A stretch of 32,777 bases of DNA, taken from Magnetovibrio sp. Lineage in GTDB: Bacteria > Pseudomonadota > Alphaproteobacteria > Rhodospirillales > Casp-alpha2. The notes beneath the pieces were generated by a model. The model was given only the letters and a program-made list of their open reading frames with translations. It ran no database searches and had not been told where the DNA came from. The position numbers and the translations under genes are program-made. Positions 1 to 8,227 of the stretch are shown here, one piece after another; within the stretch, counting starts at the first letter, position 1; the number at the start of each line of letters is the position of its first letter. The DNA is taken from assembly GCA_002690705.1 (NCBI GenBank), contig NZFO01000005.1, forward strand, positions 1 to 32,777, written 5' to 3'.

Positions 1-255
1 CTGCTGAACAGCCGCATCTTTTTCGTATCTCAGGCTCTCGAGTTCATCGCGTAGGCTGGTTGCGGTATTTTTAAGTTGTTGAATTTCATCGGCAGAGTGT
101 TGTACGGCTTTCTGAACCGCTGAATTCCGAATAAATTCCTGCGACTCTAATTCTTCACGCAATATAAAAAGCGTGTCCTTTAGGTGTCTTATCTCATGAT
201 AAGCGTCATTAAGGCCGTCTTGATCATCGAGGGATACTTTACTTACGTTAGCCAT
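1..255 (-). CDS. N-terminal part of a coiled-coil protein of unknown function (runs off the window)
   Basis: An open frame on the minus strand starts at an ATG at 255 and continues without a stop to base 1, giving the first 85 residues. The start is preceded by a good ribosome site (AGGGG, three bases before the ATG). The translation begins MANVSKVSLDDQDGLNDAYH and then becomes a charged heptad-like stretch rich in Glu, Gln, Lys and Leu, with no signal peptide or membrane segment. This is typical of a cytoplasmic coiled coil. I do not recognise the family, and the rest of the gene lies outside the window. A plus-strand open frame over the same bases lacks comparable support and was dismissed. 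Confidence 0.6.
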   Translation of the reverse strand, partial: MANVSKVSLDDQDGLNDAYHEIRHLKDTLFILREELESQEFIRNSAVQKAVQHSADEIQQLKNTATSLRDELESLRYEKDAAVQQ

Positions 256-471
256 TTACCCCTACCGTACATAATTTATTCCGAACGTAAACAATATCAA
301 CACTATGCATTGAGAGCTTTATATACCCTCCAATTAATAAACTCTCGATTAAGTCTGCTAACCTAATTTCTGGGACCATATTCGGGTACCAAACGCTCCC
401 TGCATTTCTATTCCCAATTTATAGTCGCTTTCGCCATGTGATTCATCAAGAATTCTGATGTTTGAGTTACT

Positions 472-1167
472 TTACCAATTAGAACAGCGGGCCTGCTCGG
501 CTCTATAATTTTGAGGTGTGTCAAGTTTTGCATTCGCTATATCTAGTTCGAGATTGAATTGACGAAAAAGTGGTTGAACTGCCCGTTGCAATTCTTCCTT
601 AATCTGCGTAACAGCTCCCTGAGGAGTTGCTGCATTAAACGGCCGAATACCATGGGCAACTTTGGTTAAGCGTCGTTCGATCCGGGGTGCATATCGATCT
701 AGTAAGCGTCGAAAAACTAGAACATGAGCCTTTTCATGCTGCAGGATAGACATGTATTGGCAGGTTTTTGGATGATACTTGCGCGCAACATAAATCTTTA
801 ATAGGTCATAACCGACGTTCGCGTTAACACTCTCTGGGTAGCCGCAATAGCGGTTATCTGTAGTTGGCAAGGCATTGACCCGAACATTCATATTGAAGTT
901 TAATTCTGTCAAAGTTAAGCCGACAGGTCTCCAGCCTTTTGCGCGACGTACGGATGTTCCTGTGCCTTGCAATCGTCGGAGCCGATTTTGACTAAGGGCA
1001 TTACTGATAACGATCTTTCCCGGGTTTACGAGGAGTTTTACCGCGGGAGTATTCATAGTTTGTCTGCATACGTTTTGCGCCGCTTTGGATGCTCCACCGA
1101 CCAGTCCTTGGGGCAGAGCAAAGCCTATAGAAACTAATGTTAAAAATATTTGGTACATCTTTCTCAT
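472..1167 (-). CDS. Secreted hypothetical protein with an HExxH motif, putative zinc metallopeptidase
   Basis: A 231-residue protein if translation starts at the ATG at 1167, which has GAAG eight bases upstream; a GTG at 1176 would add three residues. Residues 1-30 form a signal peptide (MRKMYQIFLTLVSIGFALPQ, then Gly/Ala-rich). Near residue 147 (GTG numbering) is QHEKAH, an exact HExxH, preceded by Cys139 with Cys111 further upstream. The sequence after it is Arg-rich and helical. HExxH is the zinc site of gluzincin-like peptidases, and the Cys-x(7)-HExxH-V layout recalls DUF922-type putative periplasmic proteases; that link is from memory. No third zinc ligand is obvious. It stands alone, with 286 bases to the next gene. 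Periplasmic location is inferred; substrate is unknown. Confidence 0.6.
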   Translation of the reverse strand: MRKMYQIFLTLVSIGFALPQGLVGGASKAAQNVCRQTMNTPAVKLLVNPGKIVISNALSQNRLRRLQGTGTSVRRAKGWRPVGLTLTELNFNMNVRVNALPTTDNRYCGYPESVNANVGYDLLKIYVARKYHPKTCQYMSILQHEKAHVLVFRRLLDRYAPRIERRLTKVAHGIRPFNAATPQGAVTQIKEELQRAVQPLFRQFNLELDIANAKLDTPQNYRAEQARCSNW

Positions 1168-1339
1168 TGTTTTCACTTCATATTATAGTACGAGGATTAC
1201 CAAAATCCCGTTTGATCATTAGGGCGCAATGATCATTATTAAAGAGATTGACGATCGAAACTATCGACGTGTATGCATGATGTTGATTTCCAGAATTGAC
1301 TAGCAACGGGACTAGCCCCTCATTTTAGAAAAAATCAAG

Positions 1340-1391
1340 CTACCTTGAAGGAACAATGTGATCTATGTTAGTTAAAAAAATGGCAAGGTAG
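1340..1391. repeat. 8-bp inverted repeat in an intergenic region
   Basis: CTACCTTG at 1340-1347 and its reverse complement CAAGGTAG at 1384-1391 face each other across 36 bases. They lie between the sugar-transferase-like gene ending at 1463 and the start of the HExxH-protein gene. The spacing is too long for a normal terminator loop and no T-run follows. It could be an operator pair or chance. Confidence 0.25.
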
Positions 1392-1462
1392 TGTCATTTG
1401 ATTGTTCAACGTTAGCGGATAGTGAGCAGGGTTATATTCCAGCAAATTCAAGCATGTCTCCA

Positions 1463-3109
1463 TTAGAAGCTATCAATTTCTTGGGGCCCGCCCTTTTCAC
1501 TTCCTTTTTGGCATAAAGTTGACTTAATTTCAGCATCCACTCTCTCCAATACAGTTGACCAGTCACCTGACGTTTTTTGTCGTAATAAAACTACGCTTGG
1601 GTACCATAAGCAGCTATCGCCCTTTGTAAGCCAACGCCAGTCGGTCAAACTTGGGAGCATAGCTGCCGTGGGAATCCCAAGTGCACCTGCTAAGTGGACG
1701 GTTGTATTGGCAATCGAAACAACCATGTCAAGTCCGGACATTTGGGCCGCGAGCGGATCTAGTGCTTTCAGTGAATCAACAGTGGTATCCACATGTGGAG
1801 GCTTGCATCCAGCGTCTTTCAATGAAGCTATATCTTCCTCTATTTCCCCGTACTGAAGGCTTAACCACCAGACATTGGGAATTTTCAAAAGTTGTATTAA
1901 ACTGGAGGTGTCTAAGTTGCGCATCACTCCCCCGCGCTCGTTACCGCTGCGCCAAGAAATACCAACCCGCAGCTGGCCGGCAGCCAAGTCGTCGTACCGC
2001 CTTGCAAAACGCAGTGTTTCCGTTCTGTTGGCATCGAGATAAGGGAGGTTATGTGAAAAAGCGGCTCGTTCGCGCCGCAGGTGTAGGGGAATATCTCCGA
2101 TGGCAATCTGAAAATCGATATCCCGGGCGTTGAGGCGCTGCGCAGATGGGTTTGTGCGGCAGAAGACTTCAGCTTCTGGGAAGCTTCGTTCTAGCAAAGG
2201 CTGAAGGCGAAACTCGGTCTCAATAATGACGTGACCCGCTTGGTTTACCAAGTCGGGCAAAATTGTCCCAAACATCAACTCATCACCTACGGCCTGCTCC
2301 CCCCAGACAAGAATCCTTTTTTTTTCAAGCGTTTGACCATTCCATTTTGGTTGTGGAAAAGAACGATAAGACAGGTTATCTGGAGATTGCATTCGCGCGG
2401 CATAGTCAGTCCAAGCAGGGATAAAACATTCATTAGAAAAATGAGCGAAAGCGCGCAGGCACTTAGACTTATCGTCGCTAACATTTTCGGAGATCAGTGC
2501 ATCAAGAATTGCGATAGAGCGTTTGGTGTAACCTGCAATGCGGAGCCCGTTGGCCAGATTACGCCGCACTGTGGTGTCGGTTGGGGCAATTTTGACTGCA
2601 GCCTCTAGGTGAACCAATGCAGCGTTAACATCATGAAGTTCAAGCAGCGTATTGCCAAGATTGGACATTAGACGGTGGTCCGAAGGGACTCGCAACAGAC
2701 CATTCTGAAAAATACTTACCGCGCCGTTTAGATCGCCCATGCGTGTATGGGCATCACCCCAATTAAGGTAAGCATCGGCGGCATAAGGTGCTATTTTTGC
2801 AGCAGTGGCATATGCACGAGCGGCTGGACGAAGGGCGCCTGTATCGGTTAGTGCGTTACCAAGATTGAGATGGGCCCCTGCGTGCGTGGGAGCCAGTTCT
2901 ACAGCATTTTCAAGTGAGGAAACGGCGTCTTTCTTGGCGCCCAAGCTTCTCTGAAGAGAGCCTAAATTTATCCACGCAGATGCGTTTTTTGGTTCGATTT
3001 CCAGAATGATTTTGTAAGCACGTTCGGCGTCCTTTAACCGCCCTGTTTGATGATGCATTACTGCTTTGGTTAGTAAATCGTCGATATCGTTATCAGAAAA
3101 AATTACCAT
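1463..3109 (-). CDS. TPR-repeat protein with C-terminal glycosyltransferase-like (GT9/ADP-heptose type) domain
   Basis: A 548-residue protein. Roughly residues 5-215 are tandem tetratricopeptide repeats with the W-x-N-L-G / A-x-x-x-Y-x-x-A-x-x-x-x-P rhythm (for example NASAWINLGSLQRSLG and DAYLNWGDAHTRMGDL). The C-terminal half begins near residue 265 with VWGEQAVGDELMFGTILPDL and ends with a segment containing NTTVHLAGALGIPTAAMLP. Both resemble the sugar-nucleotide-binding region of GT9 heptosyltransferase-like proteins, which are often fused to TPRs in bacteria. The likely role is glycosylation of a surface polymer or protein, with TPRs holding a partner; donor and acceptor are unknown. Its ATG follows the TAG stop of the upstream exostosin-like gene with no gap, so the two are almost certainly one transcript and translationally coupled. 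Confidence 0.75.
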   Translation of the reverse strand: MVIFSDNDIDDLLTKAVMHHQTGRLKDAERAYKIILEIEPKNASAWINLGSLQRSLGAKKDAVSSLENAVELAPTHAGAHLNLGNALTDTGALRPAARAYATAAKIAPYAADAYLNWGDAHTRMGDLNGAVSIFQNGLLRVPSDHRLMSNLGNTLLELHDVNAALVHLEAAVKIAPTDTTVRRNLANGLRIAGYTKRSIAILDALISENVSDDKSKCLRAFAHFSNECFIPAWTDYAARMQSPDNLSYRSFPQPKWNGQTLEKKRILVWGEQAVGDELMFGTILPDLVNQAGHVIIETEFRLQPLLERSFPEAEVFCRTNPSAQRLNARDIDFQIAIGDIPLHLRRERAAFSHNLPYLDANRTETLRFARRYDDLAAGQLRVGISWRSGNERGGVMRNLDTSSLIQLLKIPNVWWLSLQYGEIEEDIASLKDAGCKPPHVDTTVDSLKALDPLAAQMSGLDMVVSIANTTVHLAGALGIPTAAMLPSLTDWRWLTKGDSCLWYPSVVLLRQKTSGDWSTVLERVDAEIKSTLCQKGSEKGGPQEIDSF

Positions 3110-4111
3110 CTAAACAACAAAGCCATCTTCGATAACATCGTGGACTCGTGCCGCTATATAATTCTTGAAGTTTTCCCACCATAGCGGCAATGTTCGTTGC
3201 GAAGTTTCATCAAACTTTGAGGCATCAAGCTTGGCAAGATCTGACCACGAATTAATAATGACAACGGGGGGTGTGCCTCTAGCGGCTAATCCATTTTCAG
3301 CATGTAGCCAAGGTCCGTCGGTAACTACAGGAAGTGCCCCACATTCCAATGCGTCATAGAATCGCATACTATCGGGAGCGTTACCTTCCGGTGCCATGGC
3401 AAACTGTGTATTGGTCATGTATGCGCTATAAGACGCAGGGCCCAACCCCTGACCAAAACCGCCAGTGAGCATTACCTTCGCAGGGCGATCCAAATTTTTA
3501 AGTGCGATAAGCATGGCTTGACGCTCAGATATTGGATTTGTTTTTGATCCTAAATAACCAGAAAAGAAAAATTCGTGGGTACGGTTATAAAAGTTCGGTA
3601 AGCTCTCGCGAATACGAGGCCCGACCCCCTGTGCCCAGCCATTTGGAACCCAGGTAACGCTGCGACAAAGGCCGGCACTGGTTGGCAGGTCTTGACGGTT
3701 GTAGTGCCGAAGGACGTAATCTGCTTTGGCATAAAATCCAATGTTATCAGTCCCGCATTCATCGCCGAGATGGAGGACACCGATGTTGTGATGTCTGGCG
3801 GCACGCAATTGATCTATATAGTTACTTGGATCTCCAAACGAACATATCAATACGTGATCTAAATTGGGCAAAGCTTGGCTATCTTCAATTGCTAACCAGC
3901 GAATAGGTCTCTTGATTTGTGCAAGTAAAACATCCCGGATAAATTGTGTTTCAAGAACACCGTCTAGGACGCTTCGCCGCCAAACAAGATTGAGTGTGTG
4001 TTTAGCTCTCATGAATAACAGTTTGGGTGGGCTTTGCCTTGGATGCAATGGCTTACTCTTAACGAACAAAGTCGCACGTAATTTGACAATTAAAATGTCC
4101 GTGAACGTCAA
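3110..4111 (-). CDS. Exostosin-like glycosyltransferase family protein
   Basis: Up to 333 residues, no signal peptide. Residues 238-268 (AMAPEGNAPDSMRFYDALEC followed by GALPVVTDGPWL) match the signature of exostosin/GT47-like and related enzymes: a Pro-x-Gly, then a Ser and Arg, then a Gly-x-x-Pro-Val turn that contacts the nucleotide sugar. Upstream blocks LICSFGDPSN, GVLHLGDECG and SVTWVPNGW fit a GT-B fold. The start is uncertain: the longest frame begins with TTG at 4111, directly after an in-frame TAA and without a visible ribosome site, while Met34 is an alternative. It lies immediately upstream of the TPR glycosyltransferase-like gene, so both probably act on the same surface glycan. 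Family assignment is from motifs; substrate is unknown. Confidence 0.65.
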   Translation of the reverse strand: MTFTDILIVKLRATLFVKSKPLHPRQSPPKLLFMRAKHTLNLVWRRSVLDGVLETQFIRDVLLAQIKRPIRWLAIEDSQALPNLDHVLICSFGDPSNYIDQLRAARHHNIGVLHLGDECGTDNIGFYAKADYVLRHYNRQDLPTSAGLCRSVTWVPNGWAQGVGPRIRESLPNFYNRTHEFFFSGYLGSKTNPISERQAMLIALKNLDRPAKVMLTGGFGQGLGPASYSAYMTNTQFAMAPEGNAPDSMRFYDALECGALPVVTDGPWLHAENGLAARGTPPVVIINSWSDLAKLDASKFDETSQRTLPLWWENFKNYIAARVHDVIEDGFVV

Positions 4112-4311
4112 TTAAACCATGCTGTTTTGCAGCTGGTTTGCGGTTATGATAGATGCAATGGACACACGGTTTGTTGGGTGTGAAGAGATAATACTAGATT
4201 AAAAACCCCAAGAGTTTATGACAATTACCATACCTAATGTCTCAAACCTGAAAAATCTAAAGACAGCCCGTGGCGAAAGTTGCCCTGTCAAAATAGGGGA
4301 TCAGATAGCTG

Positions 4312-4557
4312 TTAATAACGGAGCGTTCTATCGATTGAAATGCGGCAGATTTCAATTCTGGTTGCAGTAATATAATGGTCAACGAGACCAGCACGATTAG
4401 ACATAATACCATTCCAAGTTTTATCATAGATGTCGCCTTTTATTCCAACACTGACCGCACTGTTACAGTTAATGTTTAGTGCAAAAAAACAGCCATTACC
4501 ATCATTTGGTTGAAGCCTGGATCTTGCCCAGTGGCGGCCAGACCCTATACGACCCAC
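4312..4557 (-). CDS. Doubtful small open frame, 81 residues, in the 4112-4604 intergenic stretch
   Basis: The gap between the exostosin-like gene and tRNA-Asn is about 490 bases, and this is its only frame with protein-like composition. The middle (DGNGCFFALNINCNSAVSVG) and the end (GLVDHYITATRIEICRISID) look coding, but I recognise no family. The frame opens just downstream of the tRNA terminator, with no clear ribosome site. It may be a real small gene, a decayed fragment or chance. I see nothing else in this gap. Confidence 0.2.
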   Translation of the reverse strand: MGRIGSGRHWARSRLQPNDGNGCFFALNINCNSAVSVGIKGDIYDKTWNGIMSNRAGLVDHYITATRIEICRISIDRTLRY

Positions 4558-4596
4558 AAAAGTGAGGGGTTTAGCAAGAATACAGCTAAACCCCTC
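4558..4596 (-). terminator. Intrinsic terminator of the tRNA-Cys/tRNA-Asn unit
   Basis: A perfect 12-bp stem (GAGGGGTTTAGC with GCTAAACCCCTC; bases 4564-4575 and 4585-4596) closes a 9-base loop and, reading the minus strand, is followed by ACTTTT. It lies 8 bases past the CCA end of tRNA-Asn, which is where a tRNA transcript should end. Confidence 0.85.
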
Positions 4597-4604
4597 GTAT
4601 CATT

Positions 4605-4680
4605 TGGCTCCGGCGGCAGGACTCGAACCTGCGACAAGTCGGTTAACAGCCGACTGCTCTACCAACTGAGCTACACCGGA
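4605..4680 (-). tRNA. tRNA-Asn (anticodon GTT)
   Basis: A 76-base cloverleaf on the minus strand with encoded CCA (4605-4607). The 5' end TCCGGTG pairs with CGCCGGA; the D arm is AGCTCAGTTGGTAGAGC; the anticodon loop is CTGTTAA, giving GTT; and the T arm contains GGTTCGAGTCC. It follows tRNA-Cys by 5 bases and precedes a strong terminator, so the two are co-transcribed. Confidence 0.95.
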
Positions 4681-4685
4681 TCAGA

Positions 4686-4759
4686 TGGAGGCGCGGACCG
4701 GAATCGAACCGGTGTAAACGGCTTTGCAGGCCGCTGCGTAGCCACTCCGCCACCGCGCC
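4686..4759 (-). tRNA. tRNA-Cys (anticodon GCA)
   Basis: A 74-base cloverleaf on the minus strand with encoded CCA (4686-4688). Acceptor GGCGCGG pairs with CCGCGCC, the discriminator is U as expected for Cys, the anticodon loop contains TGCAAA (anticodon GCA), and the T loop contains GGTTCGATTCC. It is the first gene of a two-tRNA unit. Confidence 0.95.
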
Positions 4760-4987
4760 AGAGCATTTGCTTTACTCTTGGCGACTGTGAGAGATTTACC
4801 GGCGATCAACGGTGAGAATCACACCCTCAACCGTGCGAGCCGGACAGTAATCGCAGTTTACACGGCGGTCAAGTGGTGCGTGTAGTCTAAATTGAAGTGA
4901 ATAGACAGCTGATCGCGCAGAAGATTGTAATCATTGGTCAATCGGCCTATTCTAATTTCTAGTAGTGTGTTACTTAGGAAGTGTTCT

Positions 4988-5641
4988 ATGGATTTCGGTT
5001 CCGCTCGCCAGAACATGGTCGACTGTCAAATTTTACCCAACAACGTCAGCGACCCAAGAATTGTTGATGGCTTATTACGATTGCCGCGAGAGAACTTTGT
5101 TAGCGCGGATTACAAAGGTGTCTCGTATGTGGACGACGCGCTTCCGCTTGGCGATGGGAGATTTCTCATGGAGCCTATGATTGTGGGACGGTTACTTGAG
5201 GAACTCGATCTGCGTAGTGAGGATATTGCGCTTTGTATTGGTTGTGCCAGCGGGTTTGTGCCAGCACTTTTAGCAAGTATTGTGTCTGCCGTAGTAGCAG
5301 TGGAATCGAATAAAAGTCTAGCTGAGAGGGCCAGCACGACTTTTGAGAGCTTATCCTTGGATAACATTGCACTGATCGATGGGCCGTTGCAGGATGGGCA
5401 CCTTAAGCAAGCTCCATACGATATAATTATCTTCGATGGAGCTGTAGAGGAGGTGCCAGAGCAAATTATCAATCAATTGGCCGAAGACGGGAGGCTCACG
5501 GCTGTTGTCAATCAAGGAAGAAGTGTTGGTCGCGCTCATTTGATGACCTGCCATAATGGTGTTGTTTCGGGGCGTGATGTATTTGATGCTAACACTCCTA
5601 AATTACCTGGTTTTGAAAAGCGGAGATTATTTAGGTTCTGA
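4988..5641 (+). CDS. Protein-L-isoaspartate O-methyltransferase-like protein (divergent paralogue)
   Basis: A 217-residue cytoplasmic protein. I chose the ATG at 4988 because AGGAAG lies just upstream and the family begins with a Met-Val-Asp-Gln-like block (here MDFGSARQNMVDCQILPNNV). A start at 4934 would add 18 unrelated residues. The SAM-binding motif I is present but altered: ALCIGCASGFVPALLA at 81-96 instead of the usual LEIGTGSGYQAA. The substrate-side Thr-Val-Ser-Gln-Pro block of true Pcm is replaced by RFLMEPMI. A canonical Pcm is encoded at 26118-26756, so this copy probably has another role or is inactive. It is followed by tolC and popZ, a neighbourhood I recall as common in Alphaproteobacteria. 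Confidence 0.75.
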   Translation: MDFGSARQNMVDCQILPNNVSDPRIVDGLLRLPRENFVSADYKGVSYVDDALPLGDGRFLMEPMIVGRLLEELDLRSEDIALCIGCASGFVPALLASIVSAVVAVESNKSLAERASTTFESLSLDNIALIDGPLQDGHLKQAPYDIIIFDGAVEEVPEQIINQLAEDGRLTAVVNQGRSVGRAHLMTCHNGVVSGRDVFDANTPKLPGFEKRRLFRF

Positions 5642-5850
5642 ATTGTTTCAAATTAAAGAGATGGTATGCGACTAAAAACTTGGGTGCGATTCGTTGGTAT
5701 TTTCCTGAACTAGTTGGACGGAGTAACGGCTGTGATTGAATTGAGGGGTGAAAAACCTGTGTTTTTCGGAAAGAGTTGACGGCTAGCTTGGCTATGAGAT
5801 TTATGTTAAGTGTCTTTTTTTATAAGTAAGTATTGCTTCGGAGTGCGTCA

Positions 5851-7293
5851 ATGAACGGGAAGTTCTCATCCTACTCTACCGAGACGAGTTACGGTATAAT
5901 ACTAGAACATCTGAAACGATGGCCTGACTTGGTTGTTTTGGCTATGGTCTCTCTTGCCGTGCTTGCACAACCGATGCGGGGGGAAGCACAGATTTTAAGT
6001 GAATCTCTAGTATCTGCTTACCTCAATAACCCTAGTTTGCGTGCCGCCCGAGCCTCACTCCGCTCAGTTGATGAGGGGGTGCCGCAGGCCATTGCAAACT
6101 GGCGTCCGAGTATCTCTCTTACAGGAGATTACGGCGGGTCGGCGGTTACCAATACCAGAACTAGCGGCTCGGATTTAGACCAATTCCGACATCCTCGAGG
6201 ACTTGGATTAACTGTTTCACAACCCCTTTTCCGTGGGGGGCGTACTGTGGCAGCCATAAGTGAGGCAGAGCACAAAGTTCTTGCCGAGCGGGCTAGATTA
6301 GTTGGCACAGAGCAAACCGTAATGCTTGATACTGTAACCTCGTTTGTGAATGTTTTTCGAGATGAGGCCGTGCTCAAACTTAATACTAATAATGAAGAGG
6401 TTCTGAAGCGTCAGTTGGAGGCTACGCGGGACCGCTTTAGTGTTGGAGAGATAACACGAACAGATGTTCACCAAGCTGAAGCACGGCTTGCGCGAGCAGT
6501 TGCAGACCGGATTCAATCGGAGGGTGATTTAGAAATTTCACGGGCGGGGTATGTCAATGTCGTTGGTGGATCAGTCCCCAATAAATTAATTGCGCCGGCT
6601 TTACCCCAGGGTATGCCTAAGTCACGTGATGATGCTATGAAACTGGCTGTGAAGAAAAATCCTGCAGTTATTGGAGCTGAGTTCGATAGGCTCGCTGCGT
6701 TAGACAACACCAGTGAGGTGCGAGGAGAACTTCGCCCAACCTTGACATTGGATGGGAAGTGGACGCGTGCTCTCGAGAGCGCGGCCGAGAGTGGCCGGAT
6801 TTCGACTAAGAGTTTAATTCTTAACCTTTCGATGCCGATCTATCAGCAGGGTGCCGTTTATTCTCGTCTGCGTCAGGCGCGTCAAACAGCTGTGGAGCGC
6901 GCCCTCACTGCCGATCAGCAACGGCGTGACGCACGACAATCTGCAGCGCAAGCTTGGGAATCCTTGTTAACGGCACAGGCGCGGGTAAAAGCTTTTCGGT
7001 CGCAGATTGAAGCCAACGTTGTTGCGTTAGAGGGGGTTCAGCGCGAGGCTGCTGTGGGATCACGAACTGTTCTTGATGTGCTGGACGCAGAACAGGAACT
7101 TCTGGACTCACGCGTCTCACACGTTCGGGCGCAGCGGGATGAGCTTGTTGCAAGTTATGAAGTTTTAGCCGCCGTTGGGAGCCTAACGGCCCGGGCTTTG
7201 GAGCTTGATGTGATTTTTTATGAAACGCGAACACACTATAATAAGGTGCGTGACGAAATTTTTGACGGCATGTCTCCTGAGGGCGTGAGGTAA
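5851..7293 (+). CDS. tolC: TolC-family outer-membrane efflux/secretion channel protein
   Basis: A 480-residue precursor. The ATG at 5851 has GGAG seven bases upstream (5840-5843); a TTG at 5833 would place start and ribosome site less well. The signal peptide has a long N-region, with a hydrophobic core at about 28-39 and likely cleavage after GEA near residue 46. The mature part shows the two-fold TolC repeat: an N-terminal helix/strand set (SLVSAYLNNPSLRAARASLR, TVSQPLFRGGRT, DRFSVGEITRTDVHQAEARL) and a second copy (LNLSMPIYQQGAVYSRLRQA, REAAVGSRTVLDVLDAEQEL). TolC trimers form the outer-membrane beta-barrel and periplasmic tunnel for type I secretion and RND efflux. The cognate inner-membrane partners are not in the window. 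Confidence 0.92.
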   Translation: MNGKFSSYSTETSYGIILEHLKRWPDLVVLAMVSLAVLAQPMRGEAQILSESLVSAYLNNPSLRAARASLRSVDEGVPQAIANWRPSISLTGDYGGSAVTNTRTSGSDLDQFRHPRGLGLTVSQPLFRGGRTVAAISEAEHKVLAERARLVGTEQTVMLDTVTSFVNVFRDEAVLKLNTNNEEVLKRQLEATRDRFSVGEITRTDVHQAEARLARAVADRIQSEGDLEISRAGYVNVVGGSVPNKLIAPALPQGMPKSRDDAMKLAVKKNPAVIGAEFDRLAALDNTSEVRGELRPTLTLDGKWTRALESAAESGRISTKSLILNLSMPIYQQGAVYSRLRQARQTAVERALTADQQRRDARQSAAQAWESLLTAQARVKAFRSQIEANVVALEGVQREAAVGSRTVLDVLDAEQELLDSRVSHVRAQRDELVASYEVLAAVGSLTARALELDVIFYETRTHYNKVRDEIFDGMSPEGVR

Positions 7294-7431
7294 AGGCCTA
7301 GAAAAAAGAGTAACTCGCCGGAAATTGATTGAGCGCAAAATGTCAAATCTACTGGTTATTATTCTCACAGCTAACGCTTTATTAACCATGCCAGAGTAGC
7401 GTACGTTTATCGGATACTAGGTGGACTGACC

Positions 7432-8079
7432 ATGAGCGAAGAAACGGCGCAAGTAGAAGACGGTCAACAGCCCTCAATGGAGGAAATTCTCGACTCTATC
7501 CGGAGGATTTTATCGGATGAGAAAGAAGAGATTGGCTCGCCAGCCTCGCCAGTAGAGACTCAACCTCAATCGCTTGAACCCGAACCTGAAGCGGAAAGTC
7601 ACGTTGAGCAGGAGCTTCTGGCCGTATCAGAAGTAAAAAGTGAAGACGAAACAGCCCTTCATTCAGGCCCTTCTTCCCTATTGGAACGTGATCTCGAATC
7701 CGGGTCCGGCTCGCTCTCCGCGCAGGATGTGAGTGGTGTCGCTGGGCACAGTTCTCAAACTCAACGTCCTCCGATGCCTACACCGATGGAGGCGATGCTT
7801 GAGCTAACACCCGAGATGTTAGCAAGTGATATATTATCTCAACCGACTGCTAAAGCTTCGACAGATGTATTATCGGAACTTGCTGCAGCTATCCTTGACC
7901 GGCGTGACTTGGCGGTTGACACCTCACGTTCCGACATGACGTTAGAGGGTATTGTTCGTGAGATGTTGAAACCCATTTTACGTGAGTGGCTTGATCGCAA
8001 TTTACCTTATTTGATCGAGCGGTTAGTAAAGCGTGAAATTGACTTAATGGTCAATCGGGCTGAACGCCTAGAGGAATAA
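7432..8079 (+). CDS. popZ: PopZ-family polar organising protein (DUF2497)
   Basis: A 215-residue protein with the family's three-part layout. Residues 14-33 carry the N-terminal helix (QPSMEEILDSIRRILSDEKE) that recruits client proteins. A long acidic, Ser/Pro/Glu-rich disordered linker follows, to about 160. The C-terminal helices (MLKPILREWLDRNLPYLIER, then LVKREIDLMVNRAE) drive oligomerisation. In Caulobacter, PopZ forms a polar matrix that anchors ParB-bound origins. AGGTGG upstream of the ATG supports the start. It sits between tolC and valS with short gaps on either side (138 and 148 bases). The family link is strong; a polar function in this organism is inferred. Confidence 0.9.
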   Translation: MSEETAQVEDGQQPSMEEILDSIRRILSDEKEEIGSPASPVETQPQSLEPEPEAESHVEQELLAVSEVKSEDETALHSGPSSLLERDLESGSGSLSAQDVSGVAGHSSQTQRPPMPTPMEAMLELTPEMLASDILSQPTAKASTDVLSELAAAILDRRDLAVDTSRSDMTLEGIVREMLKPILREWLDRNLPYLIERLVKREIDLMVNRAERLEE

Positions 8080-8227
8080 TATCCATTATTTTGGAAACGC
8101 AGGATTAGTCGCGGGGTACTCAGGTATCTGTCGACTTGTCATGTACGTTGCCCGGCGTTAGAAACAACGCCGCTATCCGTATGATTATTCAGTAAAACAT
8201 ATTAAATTAGGGAAGAGGGGTCCAGCA

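Noticed and set aside
184-366. Plus-strand 60-residue open frame
   Set aside because: It lies opposite the coiled-coil gene start, which has a good ribosome site, and has no family signal of its own.
1182-1187. Perfect TATAAT on the minus strand upstream of the HExxH protein
   Set aside because: It is too close to the start codon and would put the transcription start inside or past the ribosome site; no matching -35 element lies 16-18 bases upstream.
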